Origin: CAYZXT01 sp964482515 | GTDB lineage: Bacteria; Elusimicrobiota; Elusimicrobia; FEN-1173 | Length of the DNA: 64,000 bases | Direction: 5' to 3' | NCBI GenBank assembly: GCA_964482515.1 | Contig: CAYZXT010000003.1 | Span: forward strand, 1-64,000 | In this document: positions 17,279 through 27,800 of the stretch, one piece after another | Position numbering within the stretch: the first letter of the stretch is position 1 | Layout: each line of letters starts with the position of its first letter | The notes under the pieces: generated by a model | Database searches by the model: none | Told to the model about the DNA's origin: nothing | The model's input: the letters and a program-made list of their open reading frames with translations, nothing else | Position numbers and translations under genes: made by a program

Positions 17279-18777
17279 TTCGACGGTTTATTCCCCCGGA
17301 TCATGAGGGTTCCTTCCCGGTCCACCTGGGCGCGGTAGCTCACGTATTCGGCGTTTTCCGCCGTGACGCGCGTCGCCTGCGGGATGGAAATCTTGCCGTC
17401 CATTCGAACCAAGGTCACGTCGCCCGCCTCCAGTTTGTTCTTTTGCAGCCAGGACTTCTTCACGCGGAAGGCCATGCCGATGTTCTCGATGGTTGATGGG
17501 AAGCCGTGTTTCATGGTGATGACCTGGTACGTCAAGGACTCGTCGTTTTCATCCGGACCCGTTTCCCACAGAGACAACGTCGATGAGTCGGCGGTGGCGC
17601 TCTCGACGTCGAAGGTCATTCTATATAATTCGGCGGGCGCGTCGGCTTCCGCCAGGACGCGGTAGCGGTTTTTCTCCTTCAACGGTTTCAGGCTGATCCG
17701 GAACGGGATCGCTTCGACATCGGATGGCGCGTCGGCGGCGGGTTTCGCCGCGGATTGCGTCCGGCCGCCCCGTCCGAACTTATAGGAAATGGAAATCCGG
17801 TGGTTGTCGCCCAGGTCTCCCATCGGGTTGAAAGCATAGTCCATGCGGACTCTTCCAAAGCCGAAGCCCGCTCCCAGCGTCATTCCCGAAAGGCTTCCCA
17901 AATCGTTCCCCCCGGTGCGCATCATGTATCCCGCGCGCAGGCCGCAGAAGGCGAAGGGACGGTATTCCAATCCCGTCTGGAGGCGGAGATAGTTGTCGAT
18001 GGGCTGGTTGACGTCAAACGTCAGGTCAAGTTTGGGGTTGTAGGTCCAGGCCGAGGAGAGCTTGAAGTTCAGCGGCAATGCGTAGGCCGTTCTTCCGAGT
18101 TTGAGTGCGGGCCCGATGTTCTGCGCCACGGCAGCGACTTTGAGCGGCCACCGGCGGAAGGAGTAGAGGGACCCCAGGTCGAGGGCGACGCTGTTTCCCT
18201 GGTTGTTGGCGATGGTTTGCTGGACGGCCTTCAGCGTCGCGCCCACGGCCAGGCGGTCCTTCGGGTGCCAGGCGTAGCTGATTCCCGCGGAGATGTCGTG
18301 TGCCCCGAAGGTCCCTTCGGCCGGCGTCAGCGGCGTCTCCGGAATCGATTCGCCGAGGCCGCTGCGCCGCTCCAGGTCGTTCTGCAGGAAAAGCCCCGAC
18401 GCGCTGATGCCGATCGCCCGCCGCTTGCTGAGAGGGTGCACGTAGGCGGCGTACTCGTAGCGGATGTCCTGGAAGGACTCGTCGTGCATCACGGTGAATT
18501 CATCCAAATCGAGCTGGCTCGCGCCCGCGGGGTTCCAGTAAAGCGCGGAGGCGTCGTCGGCCACGGCGCCGAAGGCCTCGCCCATGGCGGTCGCCCGGGC
18601 CCCCGCCCCGATCTTCAGGAACGTGGCCGAGGTCGTGCCGGCCTTGGAGTGGATCTTGGCGGCGTGGACGGAGAGGGCGTTCAGGGGCAGGACCAAAAGC
18701 ATCCCGAGGATCATTCCGATGATTCCGGACCGATCCATTTTCCCCGTTCCTCTGTCGTTCCTGCTCGTCTGGCTCAT
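17275..18777 (-). CDS. PorV/PorQ family outer-membrane beta-barrel protein with C-terminal extension
   Basis: 500 residues. A signal peptide reaches about residue 40 (ending LNALSVHA-A). The mature start FLKIGAGARATAMGEAFGAVADDASALYWNPAG is the unmistakable UPF0164/PorV signature, followed by amphipathic strands to about 340 (closing RISISYKF). Residues 340-500 form an extra soluble region with a repeated KNKLEAGDVTLVRM-type segment. PorV proteins of type IX secretion carry or anchor cargo with C-terminal sorting domains. The gene just upstream encodes such a cargo-like protein. A GAGGAG site supports ATG 18777, although ATG 18738 gives a tidier signal peptide and also has an SD. Confidence 0.88.
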   Translation of the reverse strand: MSQTSRNDRGTGKMDRSGIIGMILGMLLVLPLNALSVHAAKIHSKAGTTSATFLKIGAGARATAMGEAFGAVADDASALYWNPAGASQLDLDEFTVMHDESFQDIRYEYAAYVHPLSKRRAIGISASGLFLQNDLERRSGLGESIPETPLTPAEGTFGAHDISAGISYAWHPKDRLAVGATLKAVQQTIANNQGNSVALDLGSLYSFRRWPLKVAAVAQNIGPALKLGRTAYALPLNFKLSSAWTYNPKLDLTFDVNQPIDNYLRLQTGLEYRPFAFCGLRAGYMMRTGGNDLGSLSGMTLGAGFGFGRVRMDYAFNPMGDLGDNHRISISYKFGRGGRTQSAAKPAADAPSDVEAIPFRISLKPLKEKNRYRVLAEADAPAELYRMTFDVESATADSSTLSLWETGPDENDESLTYQVITMKHGFPSTIENIGMAFRVKKSWLQKNKLEAGDVTLVRMDGKISIPQATRVTAENAEYVSYRAQVDREGTLMIRGNKPSK

Positions 18778-18801
18778 TCTCTCCTCGTCATATCGTTCCG
18801 A

Positions 18802-21800
18802 TCAATGGACGATCGCCAATTTCTTGGTCACTTCGGCGCGCGCGCCGGAGGCGGATTTGGCTTCTACGCGGTACACATAAACCCCGGAGGCGATGCGGCC
18901 CGCGTCCCACACGGTCTCGAGCACGTTGCCGCCGGTCCCCCGGTTCGTGAGGTGGGCGATCTTTTCGCCGGCCACGTTGTAGACCTCTATGGTGACGTCG
19001 GCGTCGTCGCCCAGATACGTCTTGAAGGTGACGGTTTGTCCCGTGGCCGGGTTCGGATAGGTGTAGACCTTGTCCTTCTCGAGTAACCCGCCGCCCGGCT
19101 GGAACAGCACGGCGCGGTAGACGGAGAAGTGGCTGACCTGCACGCCGATCTTCTGCGCGGTCTTGTCCACCGCGGAGTTGTTCACGATGCGCCACAGTTT
19201 TTCATCCGGATACCAGAGGTAGATCCTCAGGCGCTCCGGCGCGGCGTTGTTCAGGTCCGCCGTCCGATAGGGCAGGCGGATCGTCACCGGCTTCTTGAAG
19301 ACGGTGTCCGAGCGCCCGGTCTTGAACTCCCAGGCTTCGGGCAGGCCGAGCAGCGGCTGCGGGAGCGCGACGGACATGGGCTCTCCGCCGGTCAGTTTGG
19401 TGATGGTGATGAAGTCGGACTGGGAGAACGTCCCGCTGGCGACCATCACTTCCGCGCCTTCCGGCGAAACGTAGACCATGTCCTGGTCGGTGCCGATCAC
19501 GCGGTATTCCATCAAGCGATAGATGCCGGGCTTTGACACCACGAAGGTCACGGTCTTGGCCGCGGTGTCGACGGTCGATCCGCCCATCAGCGTCCAGGAC
19601 GAACCGTCCCAGAAGAAGGGACGCAGGAACCCCGGATCGATGTTGGCAACCTCGGCGTCCGCGTAGGGGACGGTGAAGGTCGCGGCCGTGAGGAGCTTCG
19701 TTGCGTCCTGGTCGAAGGCGAACTCCCGCGCGATGGACGTGCCTTCGGCTCCGTCGGGAACGGGAGCGACGGGAATCGCCGGCTGAAAGATCGTCACGTA
19801 GTCGTTCTGGTTCAGGGCGCTCGCCGGGATGGTAAGCGTAGTCCCGTCGGAGGCGGTGAGCGTCCCGCCGAGCCCCGCGTTCACGAAGGAGCGCTTGAAG
19901 TTCGCCTGCGTGGCCAATTCGTATTCGAAGATCCGGTAGATGCCCGGCGCGGAGACGGACGCGGAAACCGTCTTCGCCGCGGCGTCCGGAGTCGAGGATT
20001 CCAGCGCCGTCCAGGCGGAGCCGTTCCAGAGGAAGATGCGGAGCGCGGTCTGCGTCATCCCTGAGACGTCGGCGTCCTCATAGGGGATCGTCAGCGTCGC
20101 CGGCTGGCTGAAGGACGCGCCCGCCGCGCGCAATAGGATTTCCCGCGCCTGCCCGGTGGCCACGGACGACGGCGGAATGTCGCCGTCCATGAGCGCGCCG
20201 GCGCGGAGCGTGACGACGCTGTTCATGTTCAGGCCCCCGGCCGCGATCGTCAGCGTCGTGCTGTCGGACGTCACGAGCGTTCCTCCCGAGGCGGCGGCGA
20301 CGGACATCCGTTTGTATTTCGCGTCGAGCGAAACCGTGGCGTAGGCGGTGGAAAGCGGCGGCGATCCGCCCGATAACGAAACCGTCAGGCGAAGCGTGTA
20401 GGTGCTCGAGTCGAAGCCCATGGCGTTCCATGTGCCTAGGGTCGCGGCCGCCGGCACTTGCGACGTCTGGCCGCTCACGATGGAAGTCCAAGAGACGGGC
20501 GACGCGCCTTCGCCGTATTCCAGCGTGTAGTTCTGGAAGTTCGGGCTCGACACGATCCCGGAAACGTCCATGATCCCGCCGACGGTCTCGCCGTCCGTGG
20601 GCGATTGGATGGCCGCCACCTGCTGGGCCTGGTAGGCGCGGAATTTGCCGTCTATGGATCCCACGAAGACTTTTCCGTTGGCCGCCGCCGGGCTCGCCAC
20701 GATGGGGCTCCCGAGGTCCACGGTCCCGAGGGGCGAGCCGGTCAGGGCGTTGAACATATAAAGTTTTCCGTCGCCGGAACCTATGTACAGGACGTCGTTG
20801 GCGACGGCCGGCGTGGAGGCGTATCCCAAATCCTGGGGCGTATCGCCGATGACCTGCGGCGCCCAGGCTTGGCTGCCGTCCGACGCGTTGCGGCAGAAGA
20901 GCTGCAGATCGACAGTGTCCGGCGCCGTCACTCCCGTCATGGCGACGTAAACTTTTCCGGCGGCCACGACCACCGACGACACTTCCGAGGCGGGCTGGCC
21001 GAAGGACTGCGCCGACAGGTCCACCAGGGCCACGGGGAAGCCGGCTTTCAGCGCGCCGGTTTGCGCGTTCCAGGCGTAAAGGTTGGGGTCGTCGCCGCCC
21101 GCGACGCCGTAGAAATAGCCCTGGCCGTCCCCGGCGAGGGAGGAGAATTCGACGCGGCCCGTGGTCTGATAGTTCCATTTCGGCGTTCCCGTCGCGGCGT
21201 CGTAGGCGACGATTTTCCCGTCGTTGGTGCCCGCGGCGATGACGCCGCCTTCCAGCGCGGGCGATGACTGGCTGTTCTGGTCGATGTCCCGCTGCCACGC
21301 CAGGACGCCGGTGGCGGCGTCGACGGCGATCAAATATTTTCCGGGAAATCCGGTCGTCCAATACACTTTGCCGCCGTAGACCACGGGTGAAGACATGTCC
21401 TTATAACCGGTGGAATAGGTCCACAGTGGGTCTTCGCCGTTGTTGAGGTCGAAGGCGTAGAGTTTCCCATCGACGGAGGGAACGTAGACCGTTTCGTCCG
21501 CGACCGCCGGGCTCGCGTCCACATAACCGTCGGTGTTGTACTGCCACAGCAGAGCGCCGGAGACCGCGTTGAAGGCCCAGACGCTGCCGTCGCGGGAACC
21601 GAACAGTACGATGTCGCCGACGACCACGGGTGACGAACGGATTTCCCCCTGAACGTCCTCGAAGGACCAGGCGGGCGTCAGCGGCGGATAGACTTGTTCG
21701 CGCGCGTAGCCGGTGCGGGCCGCGTCGCGCTTGAACATCGGCCAATCGCCGGCGCACAACGGCGCGGCGTAGGAAAGCGCAGTCAGCAGGAAAGCCAGCG

Positions 21801-21828
21801 TCCGTTTATGGTTTCGTTTCAGTTCCAT
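18802..21828 (-). CDS. Secreted PQQ-propeller protein with FlgD/T9SS-like C-terminal domain
   Basis: 1008 residues. Signal peptide 1-26 (cleavage after PLCA). Residues about 28-395 form a PQQ-like beta-propeller with recurring GSRDGSVWAFNAVSGALLW-type blades (W and G-x-YAFD motifs). Residues 395-490 are Ig-like. From about 495 to 900 there are three copies of a GG-TLVTSDSTTLTI / AALN..D.VTI module, each ending in an SAPGIYRIFEY- or SKPGIYRLMEY-type strand. The last 85 residues (VYTYPNPATGQ, then VYNVAGEKIAHL, ending ASGVYVYRVEA) are a FlgD-like/type-IX-sorting-like module. The AAGGAG site overlaps the TAA of the giant gene, so the two are co-translated. Expected on the cell surface or secreted via the PorV partner. 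Confidence 0.9.
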   Translation of the reverse strand: MELKRNHKRTLAFLLTALSYAAPLCAGDWPMFKRDAARTGYAREQVYPPLTPAWSFEDVQGEIRSSPVVVGDIVLFGSRDGSVWAFNAVSGALLWQYNTDGYVDASPAVADETVYVPSVDGKLYAFDLNNGEDPLWTYSTGYKDMSSPVVYGGKVYWTTGFPGKYLIAVDAATGVLAWQRDIDQNSQSSPALEGGVIAAGTNDGKIVAYDAATGTPKWNYQTTGRVEFSSLAGDGQGYFYGVAGGDDPNLYAWNAQTGALKAGFPVALVDLSAQSFGQPASEVSSVVVAAGKVYVAMTGVTAPDTVDLQLFCRNASDGSQAWAPQVIGDTPQDLGYASTPAVANDVLYIGSGDGKLYMFNALTGSPLGTVDLGSPIVASPAAANGKVFVGSIDGKFRAYQAQQVAAIQSPTDGETVGGIMDVSGIVSSPNFQNYTLEYGEGASPVSWTSIVSGQTSQVPAAATLGTWNAMGFDSSTYTLRLTVSLSGGSPPLSTAYATVSLDAKYKRMSVAAASGGTLVTSDSTTLTIAAGGLNMNSVVTLRAGALMDGDIPPSSVATGQAREILLRAAGASFSQPATLTIPYEDADVSGMTQTALRIFLWNGSAWTALESSTPDAAAKTVSASVSAPGIYRIFEYELATQANFKRSFVNAGLGGTLTASDGTTLTIPASALNQNDYVTIFQPAIPVAPVPDGAEGTSIAREFAFDQDATKLLTAATFTVPYADAEVANIDPGFLRPFFWDGSSWTLMGGSTVDTAAKTVTFVVSKPGIYRLMEYRVIGTDQDMVYVSPEGAEVMVASGTFSQSDFITITKLTGGEPMSVALPQPLLGLPEAWEFKTGRSDTVFKKPVTIRLPYRTADLNNAAPERLRIYLWYPDEKLWRIVNNSAVDKTAQKIGVQVSHFSVYRAVLFQPGGGLLEKDKVYTYPNPATGQTVTFKTYLGDDADVTIEVYNVAGEKIAHLTNRGTGGNVLETVWDAGRIASGVYVYRVEAKSASGARAEVTKKLAIVH

Positions 21829-21838
21829 AGCGTTCTCC

Positions 21839-24800
21839 TTACGGCGTCAAATCGATGGCGTGCATCCGCCCGTCGTCCGATCCCACGTACAGCGTCGACG
21901 GCGGAGGCGCGAACACGTTGGCGTCCCGGATCATGGGATCGCTGCGCAGCGCGGACCCCGCTTTGTAGGGCCACCGGACCGTGCCGCCGTTCTGCGTGCG
22001 GGCGGACCTGTCCACGGTGCTGATGGCGTAGAGGTTTCCGTCGTCGCACCCGAAGTAGGCGTAGGACCCGTCGCCCGCGTCGAAGATCACCGGCGTGGAG
22101 CGGATCGCCCCGCCCGCCTGGAACACCCACGCCTGCGCGCCGGTGTCGCCGTTCACCTTGTAGAGCCGCCCGTCGGCGGTCCCGAAATAGAGGAAAGGCG
22201 TGATGCCTTCGAAGTCAACGAAGATGGAAGTCGTTACGGAGCTGCCGGTCGGCACGGTGAAATCCGTCCAGGTCGGCGTGCTTGTCGACAGGTTGAAACG
22301 GTTGCGGTTGTATATCTTGTCCCCCGCCGCCATGAAGACGTAGTCCTTGTTCCTCGGCGGGCTCCCGTAACCGGAGAGGATGAAGGGATCGTTGTTGATC
22401 GGCTCGTTGTTGTCGGCGACGAAGGACGACAGCACGGTCCCGTCGTTCGTCTTGATCCGCCACAAGCCGCCGCCGTTGTCGCCGATCCAGGCGTTGTTCA
22501 CGCCGGCGGTAAATTCATCCACCGCGATGCTTCCGGAAACGGAACCCAGGAGCGTCGGCGGACTGGCCCATAGGTCCGCGCCGTTGTCGTAGGCGAGCTT
22601 CCGGAGCTGGTTGCCGGTCGTCCCGACGTAGATGCTGATGTTGTTGGGAGAGAGCCACATGTACTGCGGCGATCCCACCGCGCCGATGGAGCGCGACCAT
22701 CCGCCGTCCTGGGGCGCCACGGAACCGTGGGTCCCGAGGTCGCGGATTTTCTGCAGCACGCCGTTCTGGCTGACCGCATATATATAGGTTGCGGCCTCGT
22801 CGTTGACCGATGCCACGATCGGCACTCCCTGTATGGGAGCTCCGGCGTTGAAGGGCGTGCTCCAGCGCGCGGTGCCGTCCGGGTTCATGGCGTAGAGTTT
22901 GCCGTTGTTCGAACCGACGTAGAGGTTCGAGTTGGAGAAGTCGAACTGCGGCGACGACTTCACGGCGTTGTCGATCGATTCGGTGTCCAGCACCTGCGGC
23001 CAGGCTCCTCCGCTCGGCGGAGGCGGCGGCGCCGCGGCCGTGAATACCTGCGAGTTGAAGAGGACCGTCGCGGCCGGCGGCTGCGCCACGTCGGACACGG
23101 ATTCGAGTATGACGCCGTCCGTGTCCGCGTCCATAAGTACCTGGAACGAGTTGGGCGTTTGTTGCGCCGCGTTCTCCTTCATGTTCGCCACAAGATAGAA
23201 CACCGCGCTTTCGCCGGCGCCGATGCGGGCGGCGGCGCCGTTGGGGTCGGCGACCGTGAAGGACTGAACGCCGCCCGTCAGGCTGAGCTCCTCGTCCGTC
23301 ACACTGACGAGCGTTGACGTGTCGAAGGTGGCGTCGTAAATCCCGCCCTGGCCCACGCTCGAGTCGCGCATGATGGCCAGGCTGTTGAAAAGATTCTGAG
23401 CTTGCAGGGTCGACAAGTTCGTTCCGCCGCCGTCCTTGAACTGGATGTCGAAACGTTGCGCTTTGATCGCGTTGGCGGACCCGGGGCTGGCGTTTTGGAT
23501 CGTGATCCTCAGGAGAGGTTCCGGCACTCCGTTGCCCAGCACGTCGACCACGGAGCCGCTGGAAACCGTCAACACGTGAACGCTGGAATCGTATGCGAGG
23601 TTGGTGCGGATGGTCTGGGCCGCGCGGCCGGAGCCGGTATCGGTGTTGAGGATCATTCGGTAGACCGCGCCGTCCGCGAGGGAATGGCCGTCCAGGTCGG
23701 TCGCGACGTCTCCCGTCAGCAGGACCGGCTGCGAAGCGACGGAAGCGAGGTCGGCGCCCAGGGCGTCGAGACGGTAAATATGCGGAGAGTTGTCATCGGC
23801 GGTCCCCCCGGTTTGGACGAACCAGACCGTGTCGACGCCGCCGCCGGAGGAATTTTGTCCCAGGGCGAACTGCAGCTTGAACCGCTTCGGCAGGACGGCC
23901 GCGTTCGACGGATAGCTCAGCGCGTTGGCCGCGGCCTGGGTCCCGGCGTTGTTCCGCGCGCCGAGGGTCGCGCCGGAAAGCGGGCTGAAGTCCGACGCGT
24001 CGTCGTCCGTATCGTTCCCGTCCAGCGTCCTTCCCAGCGTCTGCGGCGACACCAGCGCCCCGGCCGCCGCGTTGGCGAAGGAGGCGGATTGGCCCTGGGC
24101 GTTGTAGAGCGAATAGGTGTTCCCGTTTTGCCAGGCGATCCGGTCCAGGGTTTGGCCTGCGGCGTTTTCCAGGACCACGAAATCACCCTGCGAGTTCAGC
24201 CCTGAGACCGCGCCGAAGGCGTCGCCGTAGGATGTGCCGAGGGAGTCCCGGCTGGGCGATACGGCGGCCGAGAATCCCAGGGGCGGAAGAACGCGGTTTA
24301 CCTTGAAGACGACGCCTTGTTTGGAGCGCAAGGAATGGTTGACGAGCGTGAGCGTGCTGGCCGAGGTATTGTAGAGTTCGATGAACTCCGAAGCGAGCGC
24401 GTTGTAGTCGACCTCGTTGATCTTGACCGGCGAGGTGCTCACGAAGTTGGCGGCGGAATCCGTCGGGGTGGGGTCGATCTCGAAGAGAGCGGAGCCTTCC
24501 TTGATCCGCGCGAAGGACGCGGTCCCGGAGAGCGCGGGCCATTGCACCACGTCCACCGTGCTGGGCACGGAGTCTTTCAGGATGACGTAATGCGCGGCGG
24601 AGCCGGCGACGTTCGCGGCCAGAGAGATTTTCAACGTTCCCATGGGCGGAAGGCTTTCGGCGACGCCGGTCCATATTTCGGTTTCGGTCCCCGGCGCGGC
24701 CAGCGTCCCGTCGTTATAGAAAAGCTTCCATCCGTTCAGGGCCAGCGGAGAACTTTTGCCGTTGTAAAGCTCGATCCAATCCGCGCCCGCGCCGCCCTGG

Positions 24801-27800
24801 GCGTAAACCTCGTTGATGAGGACCTCGTCCGTTCCCGGCAACCCGCTCGCCGCGTTCGAGATGCCGCTGAGGTTCCTCTGACTGTTGGGCGGCGACTGGA
24901 CCTTGTCGAAGGTTTTCAGGGCGAAGTAGTAGGTCGTGCCGATGCTCAAATTCGTCAGGACGTGGGCTTCGCTTTGTCCCGCGCTTAGTGGCGCCCAGGT
25001 CTGGGGCCAGGCTTCCGACGCGTCGAAGTTTCCCGCCGTGACCGCGCTGATGGAAGAATATTTCAGGATGTACCCGCCGGTCGCGTTATTGCCCGTGGCG
25101 CCGTTGTCGCCGGGCGCGGTCCAGGTCAGGATCAACTGCCCTTTGAGGTTTCCGGGCAGCACCGCCAGGTTCGTCACGGCGGCGGGCGGCACCGTGTCTT
25201 TATAAACATAGAAGGAATCAACCCGGGTCGTCGTGGATCCGGCCGCGTCGAAGGTCCGCACGGAAACATAGTTGGCGCTCGCCCTGAGGACGGAGAAATC
25301 GACGCCCCAGTTCGCGGTGAAGGACGGTCCCAGCGCGCCGGCGATGGCCGTCCAGCCCAAAACGTTCCCCACTCCGCCCGGAAGACCGGCTGAATCCGAG
25401 ACGGTGTATTGCGCGCCGTTCAGGTTCGATCCGCCCGCGTCCGCGAAATCGACGTCGTAAACGGCGCCGGGGTTTTCGTTGCGCCAGACGTCGTCCCCGG
25501 TCTGCGTGTTGGTGACGACCGGCGGATGGGTATCAACCTTGAGCGAGAACATGTCGTTGACGGTCTTCGCGTTGCCGGCGCTGTCCGTCACGCGGAGCGC
25601 GGCGTAGACCGTTTGGTTTTCCGGGATCGCGTTGAAGGTGCCGGCGATCAACGGCCAATTCGCCGAATAGCTGCCCGCGTTGATGCCGCTCACCTGGGTC
25701 GTCCAATCCTGGACCAGCGTTCCCGTCTGCCCGCTGCCCGTCGTCAGCTTGCTTTCGATCTTCGCGAGGAGCGAGCCGCCGGAGTCCACCACGTCCACGT
25801 CGTAAAGGCGTGAGCCGTCCTTCTGCCAGCCGACGTCGCCCAGGGCGGACGTGAGGAAGGAGGGCGCGACGGTGTCGTGTTGGTCGAGGGAAAGCGCGGC
25901 GCATTCATACGTCACGGCCGACGCCAGCGTGGCGTGGTAGGTTCCGCCCGCCCAAGCGGCCCCCGTCCAGTTCCGCGACGCCACGGCGCCGTTGGTGGAA
26001 ATGGTCTTCAGGATCATCTTGTTCGTGTTGGGGTCCGGGACCAGTTCCAGCCAGCGCAGGTCGGAGTTGTTGCCCAGGCTGAAGTTGTCCGCGGTGGCGG
26101 CCGAGGGCGTCGGGCTCCAGCCGCCGCCAGAAGTCCATTGGATCCAGCGGAAGGTGGTGGCGGGGTTGGCGGAGACCACGCCGACGACGATCAGTTTGCC
26201 GGTGTCCTTCTCCCAAGCCAAATCGACGAGCCGCTGGGTGTTGGCGTCCATGCCGCCGTTCTCCGTCGGCAGCGCGCCCCAGGCGGAGCCGCTCCAGACG
26301 CTGGCGTTCCAGTCCGTGGAACTGTCCAGTGTGGTCATGCCCAGGCGGTTTGACGTCGGATCGGCGGCCATGCGCAGCCACTGGACCGTGCCGGCGACGT
26401 TGGGCCCGGCGGCCGTCGTGGTGACCCATGTGTTCGTCGTGGACGAGAAGATGTCGTAGTTGGTCGTCGTTCCCGTTCCATAAAGGGCAATGGCGCGGCC
26501 GGATTGGGTTTCCCACGCGGCGTCCATGGCGGGATAGTTGGCGGACGTGCCGGCGGTCGTCGCCACGCGTCCGCTGACGAAGCTTGAACCGTCCCAGACC
26601 GCGGCGTAGATGTCGTTGTTGGCGTCCTTGGCGAGCAGCATGATTCTGTTCGTGCCGGGTTGCGGGACGAGCCGGATCCAGCGCACGATCCCCGTCAGAG
26701 AGGTGAGGGTGAAATTGGTCGGCCCATCAACAAGGGCGTTGGCGGTGGAGGACCAGACGCGGTAGGTCACGCTCCCCGTCGTCCCGTTGTAGTAAACGAC
26801 CAGGGCGCGACCGGAGGTTTGTTCAAAGCCGATGTCGAAGCCCTGGTAGGCCGCGGCGAGGGAGTTGCCCGACGTGTTGAAGACGCTCGCCCAGGAATCC
26901 GTCTCCCCGTCCCAGGACTGCACGTACAGGTTCCCGGCCGATGAAAGGTTGCCCATCAGCTTGCGGTTTTTCTGGATCGCGGCGGAGCGGAGCACGACCC
27001 AGTTGATCGTGGCCTGCGCGTTCTGCGCGGTCCGCTTGTTCCCCTCCCAGGCGGAGCCGGACCATGTGTCGTATTTCGGCGCGGCGCCGCTGGATTCGCC
27101 GAAGGCCACCATGCCCATGGCCGGGCCGGAAGGCGCCGCGGCCGCGGAGACCACGTTGGAAACGTCTCCCTGGTTCGCGTAGGGATAACCGTCGTCGTAA
27201 GCCTTCACGGCAAAATAATAGGAAGTGGACGCGGTCAGTCCGGCCACCAGCAAAGTTTCCGGAGATCCCTGGGCCGACGCGGTCAGCGTTTGCGCGAAGG
27301 TGCTCGCCTGGTTGAAGTTCCCGGCGTTGATCGCGAAGGTGGCGTACTTCACGACGTACCCGACGGCCGAGCCGACCAGACCGTCGTCGCCCACAGCGGT
27401 CCAGGAGAGGTTCACTTCGCCGGGGAAAGAACCGGTGACGGCGGCCAGGTCCGCGATGGCCGAGGGGGCCACGCGCCGCGCCGGAGAAGAATTCCCGCTG
27501 AGGTTGCTGAGGGCCCCCAGGTTGCCGGCCTTGTCGACGCCTTCAACGGCGAAGTAGTAGGTCGTCCCCTCCACGAGCCCCGTCACCGTTTGATTTTCCC
27601 CGGCGCCCTGCGCGGCCGGGACCCATGTCTGGCCGAAGGCGGCGGCATTGTCGAAGTCCGTCTGGTTGGCGAATTGCGTCGTGCTGAATTTCACCGCGTA
27701 GGCCGAGGCGCGCCCCGACGTCCCGTTGTCTCCGGGCGCGGTCCAGGAAAGATCCGCCGTGCCTCCGTTGGTTCCTAGCGAGGCCGCCAAGTTGGCGATC

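Noticed and set aside
20078..21361. 427-residue minus-strand frame
   Set aside because: Arg-rich shadow of the PQQ-propeller gene 18802-21828 in another frame.
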